Below are positions 1 through 4,879 of a DNA stretch of 7,226 bases, piece by piece. How positions within the stretch are numbered: position 1 is the first letter of the stretch; every line of letters starts with the position of its first letter. The stretch comes from Candidatus Thorarchaeota archaeon MP8T_1 (GTDB taxonomy: Archaea; Asgardarchaeota; Thorarchaeia; Thorarchaeales; Thorarchaeaceae), in NCBI GenBank assembly GCA_002825465.1, contig PJER01000103.1, positions 1 through 7,226 of the forward strand, given 5' to 3'. The notes beneath the pieces are model-generated. The model saw only the letters and a list, made by a program, of their open reading frames with translations, did no database searches and was not told the DNA's origin. A program made the translations under genes and the position numbers.

Positions 1-258
1 GGTTGTTGCTGATGCATTCCAATCTAGCTGCTGCATGACCAGTGAACCGAATTCCCCTTTTTCTACAAGCCTTCCAAGGTCAACGTGTTCATAACCCATA
101 CCATCGCCAATCATCAAAATCACACTGAGTGCTTGTGGTTCACCAGCTACTACTCCATCAGTTATTCCACTCATCTGTGGTTGTGTTGTATCGGAGAATG
201 ATATGATGATGAAGAGAAATCCAATTACGAACAAGACTTTGTAGGCGTTTTTCATCAT
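1..258 (-). CDS. Alkaline phosphatase family protein, N-terminal 86 residues (runs off left edge)
   Basis: The minus strand from ATG 258 reads open to base 1. Residues 3-7 contain two lysines, followed by a hydrophobic stretch (about 8-21), which fits a signal peptide or N-terminal membrane anchor; I see no lipobox Cys. After a polar linker, residues 46-55 read VILMIGDGMG, the first metal-binding motif of PhoA-type alkaline phosphatases, with D52 the expected zinc/magnesium ligand. The catalytic Ser and the other ligands lie beyond the window. The protein would act outside the cell membrane, releasing phosphate from monoesters. The start is supported by an in-frame TGA upstream and a TATA-like box about 30 bases before it; a TTG at 264 is a less likely alternative. 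Sulfatase or other members of the alkaline phosphatase superfamily are possible, but the GDGMG form favours phosphatase proper. Confidence 0.8.
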   Translation of the reverse strand, partial: MMKNAYKVLFVIGFLFIIISFSDTTQPQMSGITDGVVAGEPQALSVILMIGDGMGYEHVDLGRLVEKGEFGSLVMQQLDWNASATT

Positions 259-284
259 CTTCAACGTACTGTTCCAGAAATGTG

Positions 285-292
285 ATTTAAAA
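285..292 (-). promoter_or_regulatory. TATA-like box for the alkaline phosphatase gene
   Basis: On the minus strand this reads TTTTAAAT, centred about 30 bases before ATG 258. Normal archaeal TATA-to-start spacing would put transcription initiation around 260-264, giving an mRNA with almost no leader. No Shine-Dalgarno sequence precedes the ATG, which agrees with this. Confidence 0.45.
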
Positions 293-354
293 TTACTTCA
301 GGTCTAAAATTCGTCAATCTGGACTTTAAAGCCTAATCACTCTAATTGTAGATT

Positions 355-370
355 TAGAACACGTGTTCTA
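355..370. repeat. 16-bp perfect palindrome, candidate operator
   Basis: TAGAACACGTGTTCTA is a perfect inverted repeat with no spacer. Its last three bases (368-370) are the stop codon of the minus-strand hydrolase, so it lies at the hydrolase 3' end and about 100 bases upstream of the alkaline phosphatase start. The lack of a loop makes a terminator hairpin unlikely. A binding site for a dimeric DNA-binding protein is more natural, though it is far upstream of the proposed TATA box. The rest of the 259-367 gap is AT-rich with no further clear signal. Confidence 0.5.
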
Positions 371-1150
371 TATTCTCGCCTCGCCCTTAAACCATTCTAA
401 AATGCCTTGTTCAGTTTTCAATCGCGTAATCATGTTTGACAGATTGTGGTCTGCTCCTCTAATGACGACCATCTTTTTTGGCTTGCTAGCCCTCTCGTAA
501 AGCCTTCTGACACCATCTACATCTATGAGCATGTCAGAATCACCAGTAGTAATGAATACACTTCTAGGAGATAGTTTTGGAATATCGTTCATTGGATTAT
601 AGATCATAGCATCCAATCTTAGATTATTCAATAATGTCATCCTTGTGCTTTGATCTTCAATGCCATGCATCTCATCTGGTACTGAATATGCAATATCATT
701 CAATACAAGTTCAGCTACTTGAGATTCTGCGAACTGCCGCGTATCATATACAGGCGCTCTTAAGCAGATTGAACGTATTCTTTCATCTCGAGCAGCTGTG
801 CAGACAGCTATAGCAGCACCAAAACTTGCACCAAAAACACCAGTCCAATCCTTCATTGTCCATTCGAGACTGAGGATGTGCGAGATGGCTGAATGGGCAT
901 CATCAATCTGACCCGCCAAACTAAAGGTTCCTTCACTATGCCTGAATCCTCGAAAATCAAATGTCAATACAAGAAATCCAGCAAAAGCGAGAGATGAAGC
1001 AACACCATGAACCTGATCACTACTTCCTGGCAATCCATGGAATTTGCAGATGCCAGGATATGGACCATTTCCTAGGGGTTTGACAATATGACCACGCAAC
1101 ATCTCATCTGATGACACAAACTCAGTTGGGATTATCTCAATCTCCCTCAA
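368..1150 (-). CDS. Alpha/beta hydrolase (serine esterase/peptidase-like fold)
   Basis: A complete 260-residue cytoplasmic alpha/beta hydrolase with no signal peptide. The oxyanion-hole region is HGLPGSS (38-44), a DFRGFRHSEG loop follows strand 4 (65-74), and the nucleophile elbow GASFG gives Ser109. The likely acid is Asp206 in the GDSD segment (203-206), and the base is His234 in GADHN. The triad is therefore intact, and the segment around 135-185 can form a cap. This arrangement is typical of dienelactone-hydrolase/S9-like esterases and small acyl hydrolases; the substrate cannot be told. The start is TTG: an in-frame TAA lies just upstream, AAGGAG sits 8 bases before the TTG, and the next Met (residue 17) would cut into the first beta strand. 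It is divergent from the Lrp-type gene, so that regulator may control it. Confidence 0.88.
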   Translation of the reverse strand: MREIEIIPTEFVSSDEMLRGHIVKPLGNGPYPGICKFHGLPGSSDQVHGVASSLAFAGFLVLTFDFRGFRHSEGTFSLAGQIDDAHSAISHILSLEWTMKDWTGVFGASFGAAIAVCTAARDERIRSICLRAPVYDTRQFAESQVAELVLNDIAYSVPDEMHGIEDQSTRMTLLNNLRLDAMIYNPMNDIPKLSPRSVFITTGDSDMLIDVDGVRRLYERASKPKKMVVIRGADHNLSNMITRLKTEQGILEWFKGEARI

Positions 1151-1248
1151 ATTGCCAACTCCTTATTCGAAAGACCTGTTTCACACAGTTTCTCCTCGAT
1201 ATCAATCTTTACAATGTCATCAATTAGGAAACCATAAATTTCTTGCAT
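1147..1248 (-). CDS. Possible 33-residue leader ORF coupled to the hydrolase
   Basis: From ATG 1248 a minus-strand frame runs 33 codons and ends in TGA, which overlaps the hydrolase TTG start as TTGA (1147-1150). The same overlap type is common in translationally coupled archaeal genes. The peptide is acidic and amphipathic (…IVKIDIEEKLCETGLSNKELAI) and I do not recognise it. Against it: no clear ribosome site precedes the ATG, the frame also reads open further upstream without a better start, and the TATA-like box at 1233-1240 would lie inside it. It could be a leader peptide, a decayed gene end, or chance. Confidence 0.2.
   Translation of the reverse strand: MQEIYGFLIDDIVKIDIEEKLCETGLSNKELAI
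1159..1164 (-). promoter_or_regulatory. Ribosome binding site fixing the TTG start of the hydrolase
   Basis: AAGGAG on the minus strand, 8 bases before TTG 1150. It supports TTG initiation because no in-frame ATG exists between the upstream stop codon and residue 17. Confidence 0.65.
1233..1240. promoter_or_regulatory. TATA-like box between divergent genes, readable both ways
   Basis: CATAAATT on plus, AATTTATG on minus. For the plus-strand regulator it predicts a transcript start near 1262, about 20 bases before TTG 1284 and ahead of its ribosome site. Read on the minus strand it would start transcription near 1208, ahead of the hydrolase ribosome site. No other box in the 133-base gap is as good. 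The direction is inferred from spacing only. Confidence 0.4.
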
Positions 1249-1271
1249 CAGATTGTGTCTTTCAGATTGTG
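1248..1271 (+). repeat. Direct repeat of TCAGATTGTG, candidate regulator site
   Basis: TCAGATTGTG occurs at 1248-1257 and again at 1262-1271, 14 bases start to start. The pair straddles the predicted transcription start of the Lrp-type gene and ends one base before its ribosome site. A regulator bound here would block transcription, so autoregulation is a reasonable guess. Confidence 0.45.
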
Positions 1272-1272
1272 C

Positions 1273-1277
1273 GGTGA
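1273..1277 (+). promoter_or_regulatory. Ribosome binding site for the double Lrp gene
   Basis: GGTGA, complementary to the archaeal 16S tail, 6 bases before TTG 1284. The TGA inside it is also an in-frame stop, so translation cannot start earlier. Confidence 0.6.
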
Positions 1278-1283
1278 ACCACT

Positions 1284-2183
1284 TTGGATGAGATAGACAA
1301 GAAATTGCTAGCCGACCTCAGTAAGAACTGCAGGCTTACTTATCAAGAGCTCTCTCGAAGGTACGGCGTTTCAGCGAATGCTATTCGAAGACGGATTATG
1401 AACCTTGAGGAGACCGGTGAAATATCCGGGTATGCCGTGACACTCTCTATTGGTGTGACTCGTTCTAGCCAGCTCTTTGGATTTCTCACTGGAGATGGTT
1501 CTCGTGATGAGGTGGAGCTGACAGAAGAAATAGGGTCCCATCCAAATGTCATCGCCGCGGCGGCCTACTCAAATGGAATCTATGCTTTTGTTGGAGAATA
1601 TGAGGTCACACATGAGATGCATGATATGAGTTCCTTTCTTAGGAGAATCAAAGGTGTTGTGAACGCTGAAATCCATCCAACTATTATTCCAACTGGAGAA
1701 AGCATGGAACTAACCCCATTGCATCTCCGAGTGCTCAAAGTCCTGCTAAAAGATCCACGTCTTCCTGTTGTTGAAATTGCAGAGAGGAGCGGCCTTACCG
1801 CAAGACGCGTCCGCAGATTATTGTCACAACTCGAGGAGAGCCGTGCTGTTCAGTTCAAAGCCCTCATTGAACTTGGTGCAGACACTAGCATTCCCTTCAT
1901 TGCTCTCATTCGCTGGGATGAACGCGCTATAAACTATGAACAGCTAATTGATTGGCTTAGACAAAAATACCCACTTGCTTTGTGGGAGAATTTCATCTCG
2001 GCTATGGAACCAGTGCTGTTCTCGCTCTTTGTTGGAGAGAATCTGACTCAAGTGAATGAGATGACTCGTGAGATTCGAAGACACCCCCATGTCGTCAGCG
2101 TCATCACAACCATTAGCACACATCACAAGTTCTTCACTGGCTATCGCCAGACCAAGCTACGAGAAATGATTGAGAGCCTTTGA
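1284..2183 (+). CDS. Double Lrp/AsnC-type transcription regulator (two HTH plus two sensor-like domains)
   Basis: A 299-residue cytoplasmic DNA-binding protein, twice the usual Lrp/AsnC length (about 150). Residues 2-55 form the first winged helix: DEIDKKLLADLSKN opens it as in Lrp, and the recognition helix is around VSANAIRRRIMNLEETG. Residues 60-137 look like a RAM-type beta-alpha-beta sensor (…IGSHPNVIAAAAYSNGIYAFVGEYE…). A second winged helix occupies 143-197 (LTPLHLRVLKVLLKDPRLPVVEIAERSG, then LTARRVRRLLSQLEES), and a second, more diverged sensor-like unit fills 202-299. Tandem duplication and fusion is the simplest origin. Start: TTG 1284 is the only possibility, since TGA lies three codons upstream and the next Met is residue 39. 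It is divergent from the hydrolase and directly upstream of the operator cluster at 2189-2305, so both neighbours are candidate targets. The ligand is unknown. Confidence 0.88.
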   Translation: MDEIDKKLLADLSKNCRLTYQELSRRYGVSANAIRRRIMNLEETGEISGYAVTLSIGVTRSSQLFGFLTGDGSRDEVELTEEIGSHPNVIAAAAYSNGIYAFVGEYEVTHEMHDMSSFLRRIKGVVNAEIHPTIIPTGESMELTPLHLRVLKVLLKDPRLPVVEIAERSGLTARRVRRLLSQLEESRAVQFKALIELGADTSIPFIALIRWDERAINYEQLIDWLRQKYPLALWENFISAMEPVLFSLFVGENLTQVNEMTREIRRHPHVVSVITTISTHHKFFTGYRQTKLREMIESL

Positions 2184-2188
2184 GAATT

Positions 2189-2305
2189 CCAAACGTTTGA
2201 TGTTTGGCGTTCACCAAAGGTTTTATAAGCGTTTAACGCTAAGTTTGATACATGTCAAACGTTTGGTACGTTACAAACCGAGACGTTTGATGAACCATTA
2301 AACGG
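2189..2305. promoter_or_regulatory. Dense CAAACG/CGTTTG operator cluster upstream of the four-gene operon
   Basis: CCAAACGTTTGA (2189-2200) and its exact reverse complement TCAAACGTTTGG (2255-2266) flank the TATA box, with centres 66 bp apart. ACGTTTGATG occurs at 2193-2202 and 2283-2292. Further related elements are TGTTTGG (2201-2207), the palindrome AGCGTT-T-AACGCT (2228-2240), GTTTGATACATGTCAAAC (2243-2260, 6-bp arms, 6-base spacer), ACAAACC (2273-2279) and TTAAACGG (2298-2305). The cluster spans the TATA box, the transcription start and the leader, so binding would probably repress, and spaced dimers could loop or spread. Candidate binders are the operon's own winged-helix protein (4244-4879) and the double Lrp protein just upstream. 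Confidence 0.7.
2222..2228 (+). promoter_or_regulatory. TATA box of the four-gene operon
   Basis: TTTATAA within GGTTTTATAAGCG. Normal spacing predicts transcription from about 2250-2252, giving a leader of roughly 62 bases before ATG 2314. The palindrome at 2228-2240 abuts it and the two CAAACGTTTG sites lie on either side. Confidence 0.6.
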
Positions 2306-2307
2306 TG
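2304..2307 (+). promoter_or_regulatory. GGTG ribosome site that decides the ATG start at 2314
   Basis: GGTG lies 6 bases before ATG 2314. The GTG inside it is in frame and could be mistaken for a start three codons earlier. Treating it as the Shine-Dalgarno element fits the GGTG/AGGTG elements found before other genes here and gives an N-terminus that aligns with the paralogue downstream. Confidence 0.6.
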
Positions 2308-2313
2308 TATACA

Positions 2314-3222
2314 ATGTCTACGAATTTCAACACAGTTGTTGACGACCTGAAGTCGAGCCTCAAGCTCGCATACGGAAGTGCCTTGAGCTACTTCCTTGCG
2401 AACCTCGGCATGGTCATCGTCGTCGTAATCCTTGCGCTGCTGATTGCTCTTCCAATAATATCAGTAGCCATGCTAGCACTATGGCCTTTTAACGAGGCTA
2501 CAATGATTGCCCTAGCTCACTGGGCAACTGATAATCCTCTAGTCCTAGGATCCCTTGCTGTCCTCATCTTGATACCTTTCGTATCCCTATTCATGGTTGT
2601 GAGTGGCTCTATCTATGGCATGAGCTATGACTTAGTTTCCACAGGCGATACACGAGCTGAGAGAGCTTTCTCCTATCTCCGACACAAGTTCCTTACCTTC
2701 ATGGGTGTAGGCGCTATTCTCACCATTGTTGTTATCCTTCCTCCTGTCATTGCCTGGGGTCTATCATCTTATGCCTTAGGTTACGTTATCACAGCCCCCG
2801 TTTCCACTGTACTGACGATTTTCACCTTTGTGTGGATCTTCTTCACTGCTGGACTCACCTCTATGGTATTCCCAGCTGTCGTAAGTGGTAAGGGTGTCCA
2901 GGCAGCATTCAAGGAATCCTTTGCCCTGACAACCAGATACTTTGATCGTGTCTTCGGAGTCTTGAGTGCCATTGTGCTCCTGCTTGCAGCAACCTTTGGT
3001 CCTATCATCCTCCTTGGCCTCACAGCGCCTCTCGTAGGTCCTCCTGTATCATTGGCTCTGATGCCAGCTATTGCCGCTGCCGCCCTATGGACGGTTGTTT
3101 CAGCTTTCCTCTGGCTCCTCCTCTTCCTACCCATGGTGAGGATTGCTTGGGTCAAGGTCTATCAGGATCTCACCGGCGGTAAGGTCGCAGCACAGCGTGT
3201 TGTCGACATGCCTATCGTATAG
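2314..3222 (+). CDS. Six-TM integral membrane protein, first of a tandem paralogous pair
   Basis: A 302-residue membrane protein with no recognised enzyme motif. A short cytoplasmic amphipathic start (VVDDLKSSLKLAYGSALSYF) is followed by hydrophobic segments at about 28-56, 77-103, 127-152, 158-190, 213-237 and 245-275. Conserved features shared with the next gene are DDLK..(F/L)K near the start, a charged loop before TM3 (STGDTRAERAFSYLRHKF), an FPA(V/I) end of TM4, and an amphipathic AFKESFALTTRYFDRVFGV segment before TM5. This last feature is characteristic of the broad DUF4013/YciC/GPDPase_memb-type membrane families, in which AFK.SF.L…F.RVFG-like segments recur; that assignment is from memory and tentative. 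It is first in the operon, directly behind the operator cluster. Likely a membrane-organising or stress-related component; transporter activity cannot be excluded. Start chosen at ATG, not the GTG at 2305. Confidence 0.82.
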   Translation: MSTNFNTVVDDLKSSLKLAYGSALSYFLANLGMVIVVVILALLIALPIISVAMLALWPFNEATMIALAHWATDNPLVLGSLAVLILIPFVSLFMVVSGSIYGMSYDLVSTGDTRAERAFSYLRHKFLTFMGVGAILTIVVILPPVIAWGLSSYALGYVITAPVSTVLTIFTFVWIFFTAGLTSMVFPAVVSGKGVQAAFKESFALTTRYFDRVFGVLSAIVLLLAATFGPIILLGLTAPLVGPPVSLALMPAIAAAALWTVVSAFLWLLLFLPMVRIAWVKVYQDLTGGKVAAQRVVDMPIV

Positions 3223-3234
3223 GTGTGTTTAACT

Positions 3235-3268
3235 GAGAGTGTCTTTAGGATTATCTAATGGCACTCTC
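3235..3268 (+). other. Hairpin in the gap between the two membrane protein genes
   Basis: GAGAGTGTC (3235-3243) pairs with GGCACTCTC (3260-3268): nine pairs including one G-U, enclosing a 16-base loop. Only a short TTTT follows (3276-3279), so it is weak as a terminator. It could be a processing or mRNA-stability element that sets different levels of the two paralogues. The flanks carry a repeated TAGGTGTG (3220-3227 and 3281-3288); the second copy contains the ribosome site of the next gene. Confidence 0.35.
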
Positions 3269-3281
3269 TCCCCAATTTTCT

Positions 3282-3286
3282 AGGTG
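3282..3286 (+). promoter_or_regulatory. Ribosome binding site of the second membrane protein gene
   Basis: AGGTG followed by 9 bases to ATG 3296. The same motif-to-start spacing recurs before the genes at 4244 (GGAGGT) and 4872 (AGGTG). Confidence 0.55.
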
Positions 3287-3295
3287 TGATAAAAA

Positions 3296-4240
3296 ATGAA
3301 AAACGCAAGCCTTCGAGTAATTCTTGATGATTTAAAGATCAGCTTCAAATTTGCATTTAAGAATGCCATCTCCTACATCTTGGCACTATTTGGTGTTATC
3401 ATCATCTCTGGCATTCTTCTCGTATTTGTCGCAGCTCTGATCTTTATCCCTATGATATTTCTGGCTGGGGGCATTGAGGGGATGACAATTATCTTTGAGT
3501 CCTTCGGTGTAAACCTCAGTTCTGGCTTTGCAAACATGGTTGTTGGAGGGCTTCTCATCGCGCTTCCTCTTGCTGCCCCGTTCTTCGTAGCAATTGGTGC
3601 CCTATTTGGTATGGGCCGTGAAATTGTTGAGAGCGAAGGAACAAGTGCCGAAGGCGTCTTTACTTGGTATAAGAAGAGATTCTTTTCACTGGCAGGAGGC
3701 GGACTCGTCCTCTTCTTGATCGCGCTTGGTCCCTTGCTTCTAGTTATTCTAGGTGGGATTGCATTCTTTGGAATTGATTTCTTCAACTTTACACTTATTA
3801 CGAGTGGTACTACAAGCACACTGAATCCCATTATTGGGGCTCTACTAATGATTTGGTTTGCAGTGAGCTTAGGATTTCTCTCCATGCTCTTTCCAGCCAT
3901 AATCGATGGATATTCTGTCTTCGAGGCTACGAAAAAATCCATCCGGATGAGTATCACCTACTTCGACCGAGTGTTCGGTGTCTGGATAGCATACCTGCTC
4001 ATCGTAGGTCTGCTAATACTCCCAATTATGGTGGCTCCGTTCGCCATTGGTCTTTCTGAACCAGCTATGATCTTCATGGCTGGTTTTGCTGTTCCAGCTC
4101 TAATATTCCTATTATTCATCTTTCTGCCAGCCTTGACAATCGGACTTACACGAGTCTACATGATTTTGACAGCGGATGATGACTATGAGGAAGATTCGCA
4201 GGAGGACACATCCGGACCAAGCTTCATAGGAGGTCTATAG
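3296..4240 (+). CDS. Six-TM integral membrane protein, second of the tandem pair, with acidic tail
   Basis: A 314-residue paralogue of the preceding gene product. Hydrophobic segments lie at about 28-58, 80-105, 130-158, 175-203, 224-252 and 258-285, the same layout. Shared landmarks are DDLKISFKFAFKNAISYILA at the start, the pre-TM3 loop SEGTSAEGVFTWYKKRFF, MLFPAII closing TM4, and the ATKKSI…YFDRVFGV segment before TM5, whose last eight residues match its neighbour exactly. It differs by a strongly acidic C-terminal tail (DDDYEEDSQED, 294-304) that the first copy lacks and that could contact a cytoplasmic partner. Overall identity by eye is modest, so the duplication is old and the pair may form a heteromeric complex. 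The last codons contain the GGAGG ribosome site of the next gene, and only 3 bases separate the two, so they are co-expressed. Function not recognised beyond DUF4013/YciC-like membrane families. Confidence 0.82.
   Translation: MKNASLRVILDDLKISFKFAFKNAISYILALFGVIIISGILLVFVAALIFIPMIFLAGGIEGMTIIFESFGVNLSSGFANMVVGGLLIALPLAAPFFVAIGALFGMGREIVESEGTSAEGVFTWYKKRFFSLAGGGLVLFLIALGPLLLVILGGIAFFGIDFFNFTLITSGTTSTLNPIIGALLMIWFAVSLGFLSMLFPAIIDGYSVFEATKKSIRMSITYFDRVFGVWIAYLLIVGLLILPIMVAPFAIGLSEPAMIFMAGFAVPALIFLLFIFLPALTIGLTRVYMILTADDDYEEDSQEDTSGPSFIGGL
4229..4234 (+). promoter_or_regulatory. Strong ribosome binding site within the end of the upstream gene
   Basis: GGAGGT, 9 bases before ATG 4244 and inside the last codons of the second membrane protein gene. 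This couples the regulator to the operon. Confidence 0.65.
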
Positions 4241-4243
4241 TAG

Positions 4244-4879
4244 ATGTCAGGCTCCAAGACAAAACACAGAGTCAAGGATATGGAGATCATTGAAGACAAG
4301 AAGCTAATTCAGCTTCTGATGGAGCCTACTAGAGCAAAGATCGTCTTTGACTATCTTGTCAAGGATGCGATGACAGTAAAGCAACTTGCAGGCGTGACAG
4401 GCAAGAATCCTGGCACGATACTGCATCACATTCAGAAGCTGAAAGAAGTTGGTCTAATCTTTGAAGAGCGGACCGAGCAGACCCAGACTGGCATTGTCCA
4501 GCGATACTACCGAGCCTCTGCAAGAGAATATCGAATGGGTATCAGTGAGATGGTGCAAGCCACAGGGGATGACGCTACAAAGCGCCTGAGGTCCATAATT
4601 ACCAGCCTCTCAGTCTATGGTATAGACATTCCAGAGCGTCAGATTGGCGAGGCGGTGGACCGCTTGACGGCACTAATAGATAGGGAGAATGAAATCAGTT
4701 CGCGCAACCTTATCGTGAATGAGGTTGAGCTCGACAAGCTTTCATCCTCAGAAAGAGGCGATGTGTCGCGAATCATACGTCGCTTTGCTCTGGAAGAAGA
4801 TTCGCAATATAGAGAGCTACGAGACAGCTGGCATGCTTTTCTCAGGGCTCATAGAACAGGTGCAAGTAATAATGTCTAA
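4244..4879 (+). CDS. ArsR-like winged-helix regulator of the membrane operon
   Basis: A 211-residue cytoplasmic DNA-binding protein. Residues 16-95 form an ArsR/HTH_20-type winged helix: LIQLLMEPTRAKIVFDYLV is the typical first helix pair, MTVKQLAGVTGKNPGTILHHIQKLKEVGLI contains the helix-turn-helix with recognition helix about 55-68, and EERTEQTQTGIVQRYYRAS is the beta-hairpin wing. Residues 96-211 are mostly charged and helical, suiting a dimerisation or sensing domain; I see no Cys-based metal site, so metal sensing is unlikely. Position is informative: third in the operon, 3 bases after the membrane pair and overlapping the next gene by 8 bases. It most likely controls this operon through the CAAACGTTTG cluster at 2189-2305, possibly in response to membrane state relayed by its neighbours. 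That link is inference. Confidence 0.87.
   Translation: MSGSKTKHRVKDMEIIEDKKLIQLLMEPTRAKIVFDYLVKDAMTVKQLAGVTGKNPGTILHHIQKLKEVGLIFEERTEQTQTGIVQRYYRASAREYRMGISEMVQATGDDATKRLRSIITSLSVYGIDIPERQIGEAVDRLTALIDRENEISSRNLIVNEVELDKLSSSERGDVSRIIRRFALEEDSQYRELRDSWHAFLRAHRTGASNNV
4858..4862 (+). promoter_or_regulatory. Ribosome binding site deciding the start of the TTGGI-repeat protein
   Basis: AGGTG, 9 bases before ATG 4872, within the last codons of the regulator gene. It rejects a much longer reading of the same frame from ATG 4719, which has no comparable site. Confidence 0.6.

Noticed and set aside
355..370. The 16-bp palindrome as a transcription terminator for the hydrolase.
   Set aside because: It has no loop and no T-run follows on the minus strand, so a protein-binding site is more plausible.
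1284..2183. Siroheme decarboxylase AhbA/AhbB identity for the double Lrp protein, as these enzymes have Lrp-like folds.
   Set aside because: AhbA and AhbB are separate shorter proteins and no heme-pathway genes lie nearby. Both helix-turn-helix units here look intact with Arg-rich recognition helices, favouring DNA binding.
2305..2313. GTG at 2305 as the start of the first membrane protein.
   Set aside because: This GTG is part of the GGTG ribosome site 6 bases before ATG 2314, and the ATG start lines up with the paralogue's N-terminus.
3373..3957. Long minus-strand open frame opposite the second membrane protein; similar ones at 2781-3155 and 6594-6881.
   Set aside because: They mirror the codon pattern of clearly real genes on the plus strand, have low-complexity Pro/Ser/Arg-rich translations, and lack promoters.
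3853..4059. Short plus-strand frame inside the second membrane protein gene.
   Set aside because: Wholly internal in another frame, with no ribosome site or recognisable product; likewise 6688-6906 inside the PP-loop gene.
4719..4871. Extension of the TTGGI-repeat protein to an upstream ATG at 4719 (51 extra residues).
   Set aside because: It would overlap 160 bases of the regulator gene, has no ribosome site, and would bury the N-terminal anchor. ATG 4872 has AGGTG at the same 9-base spacing used by other genes in the operon.
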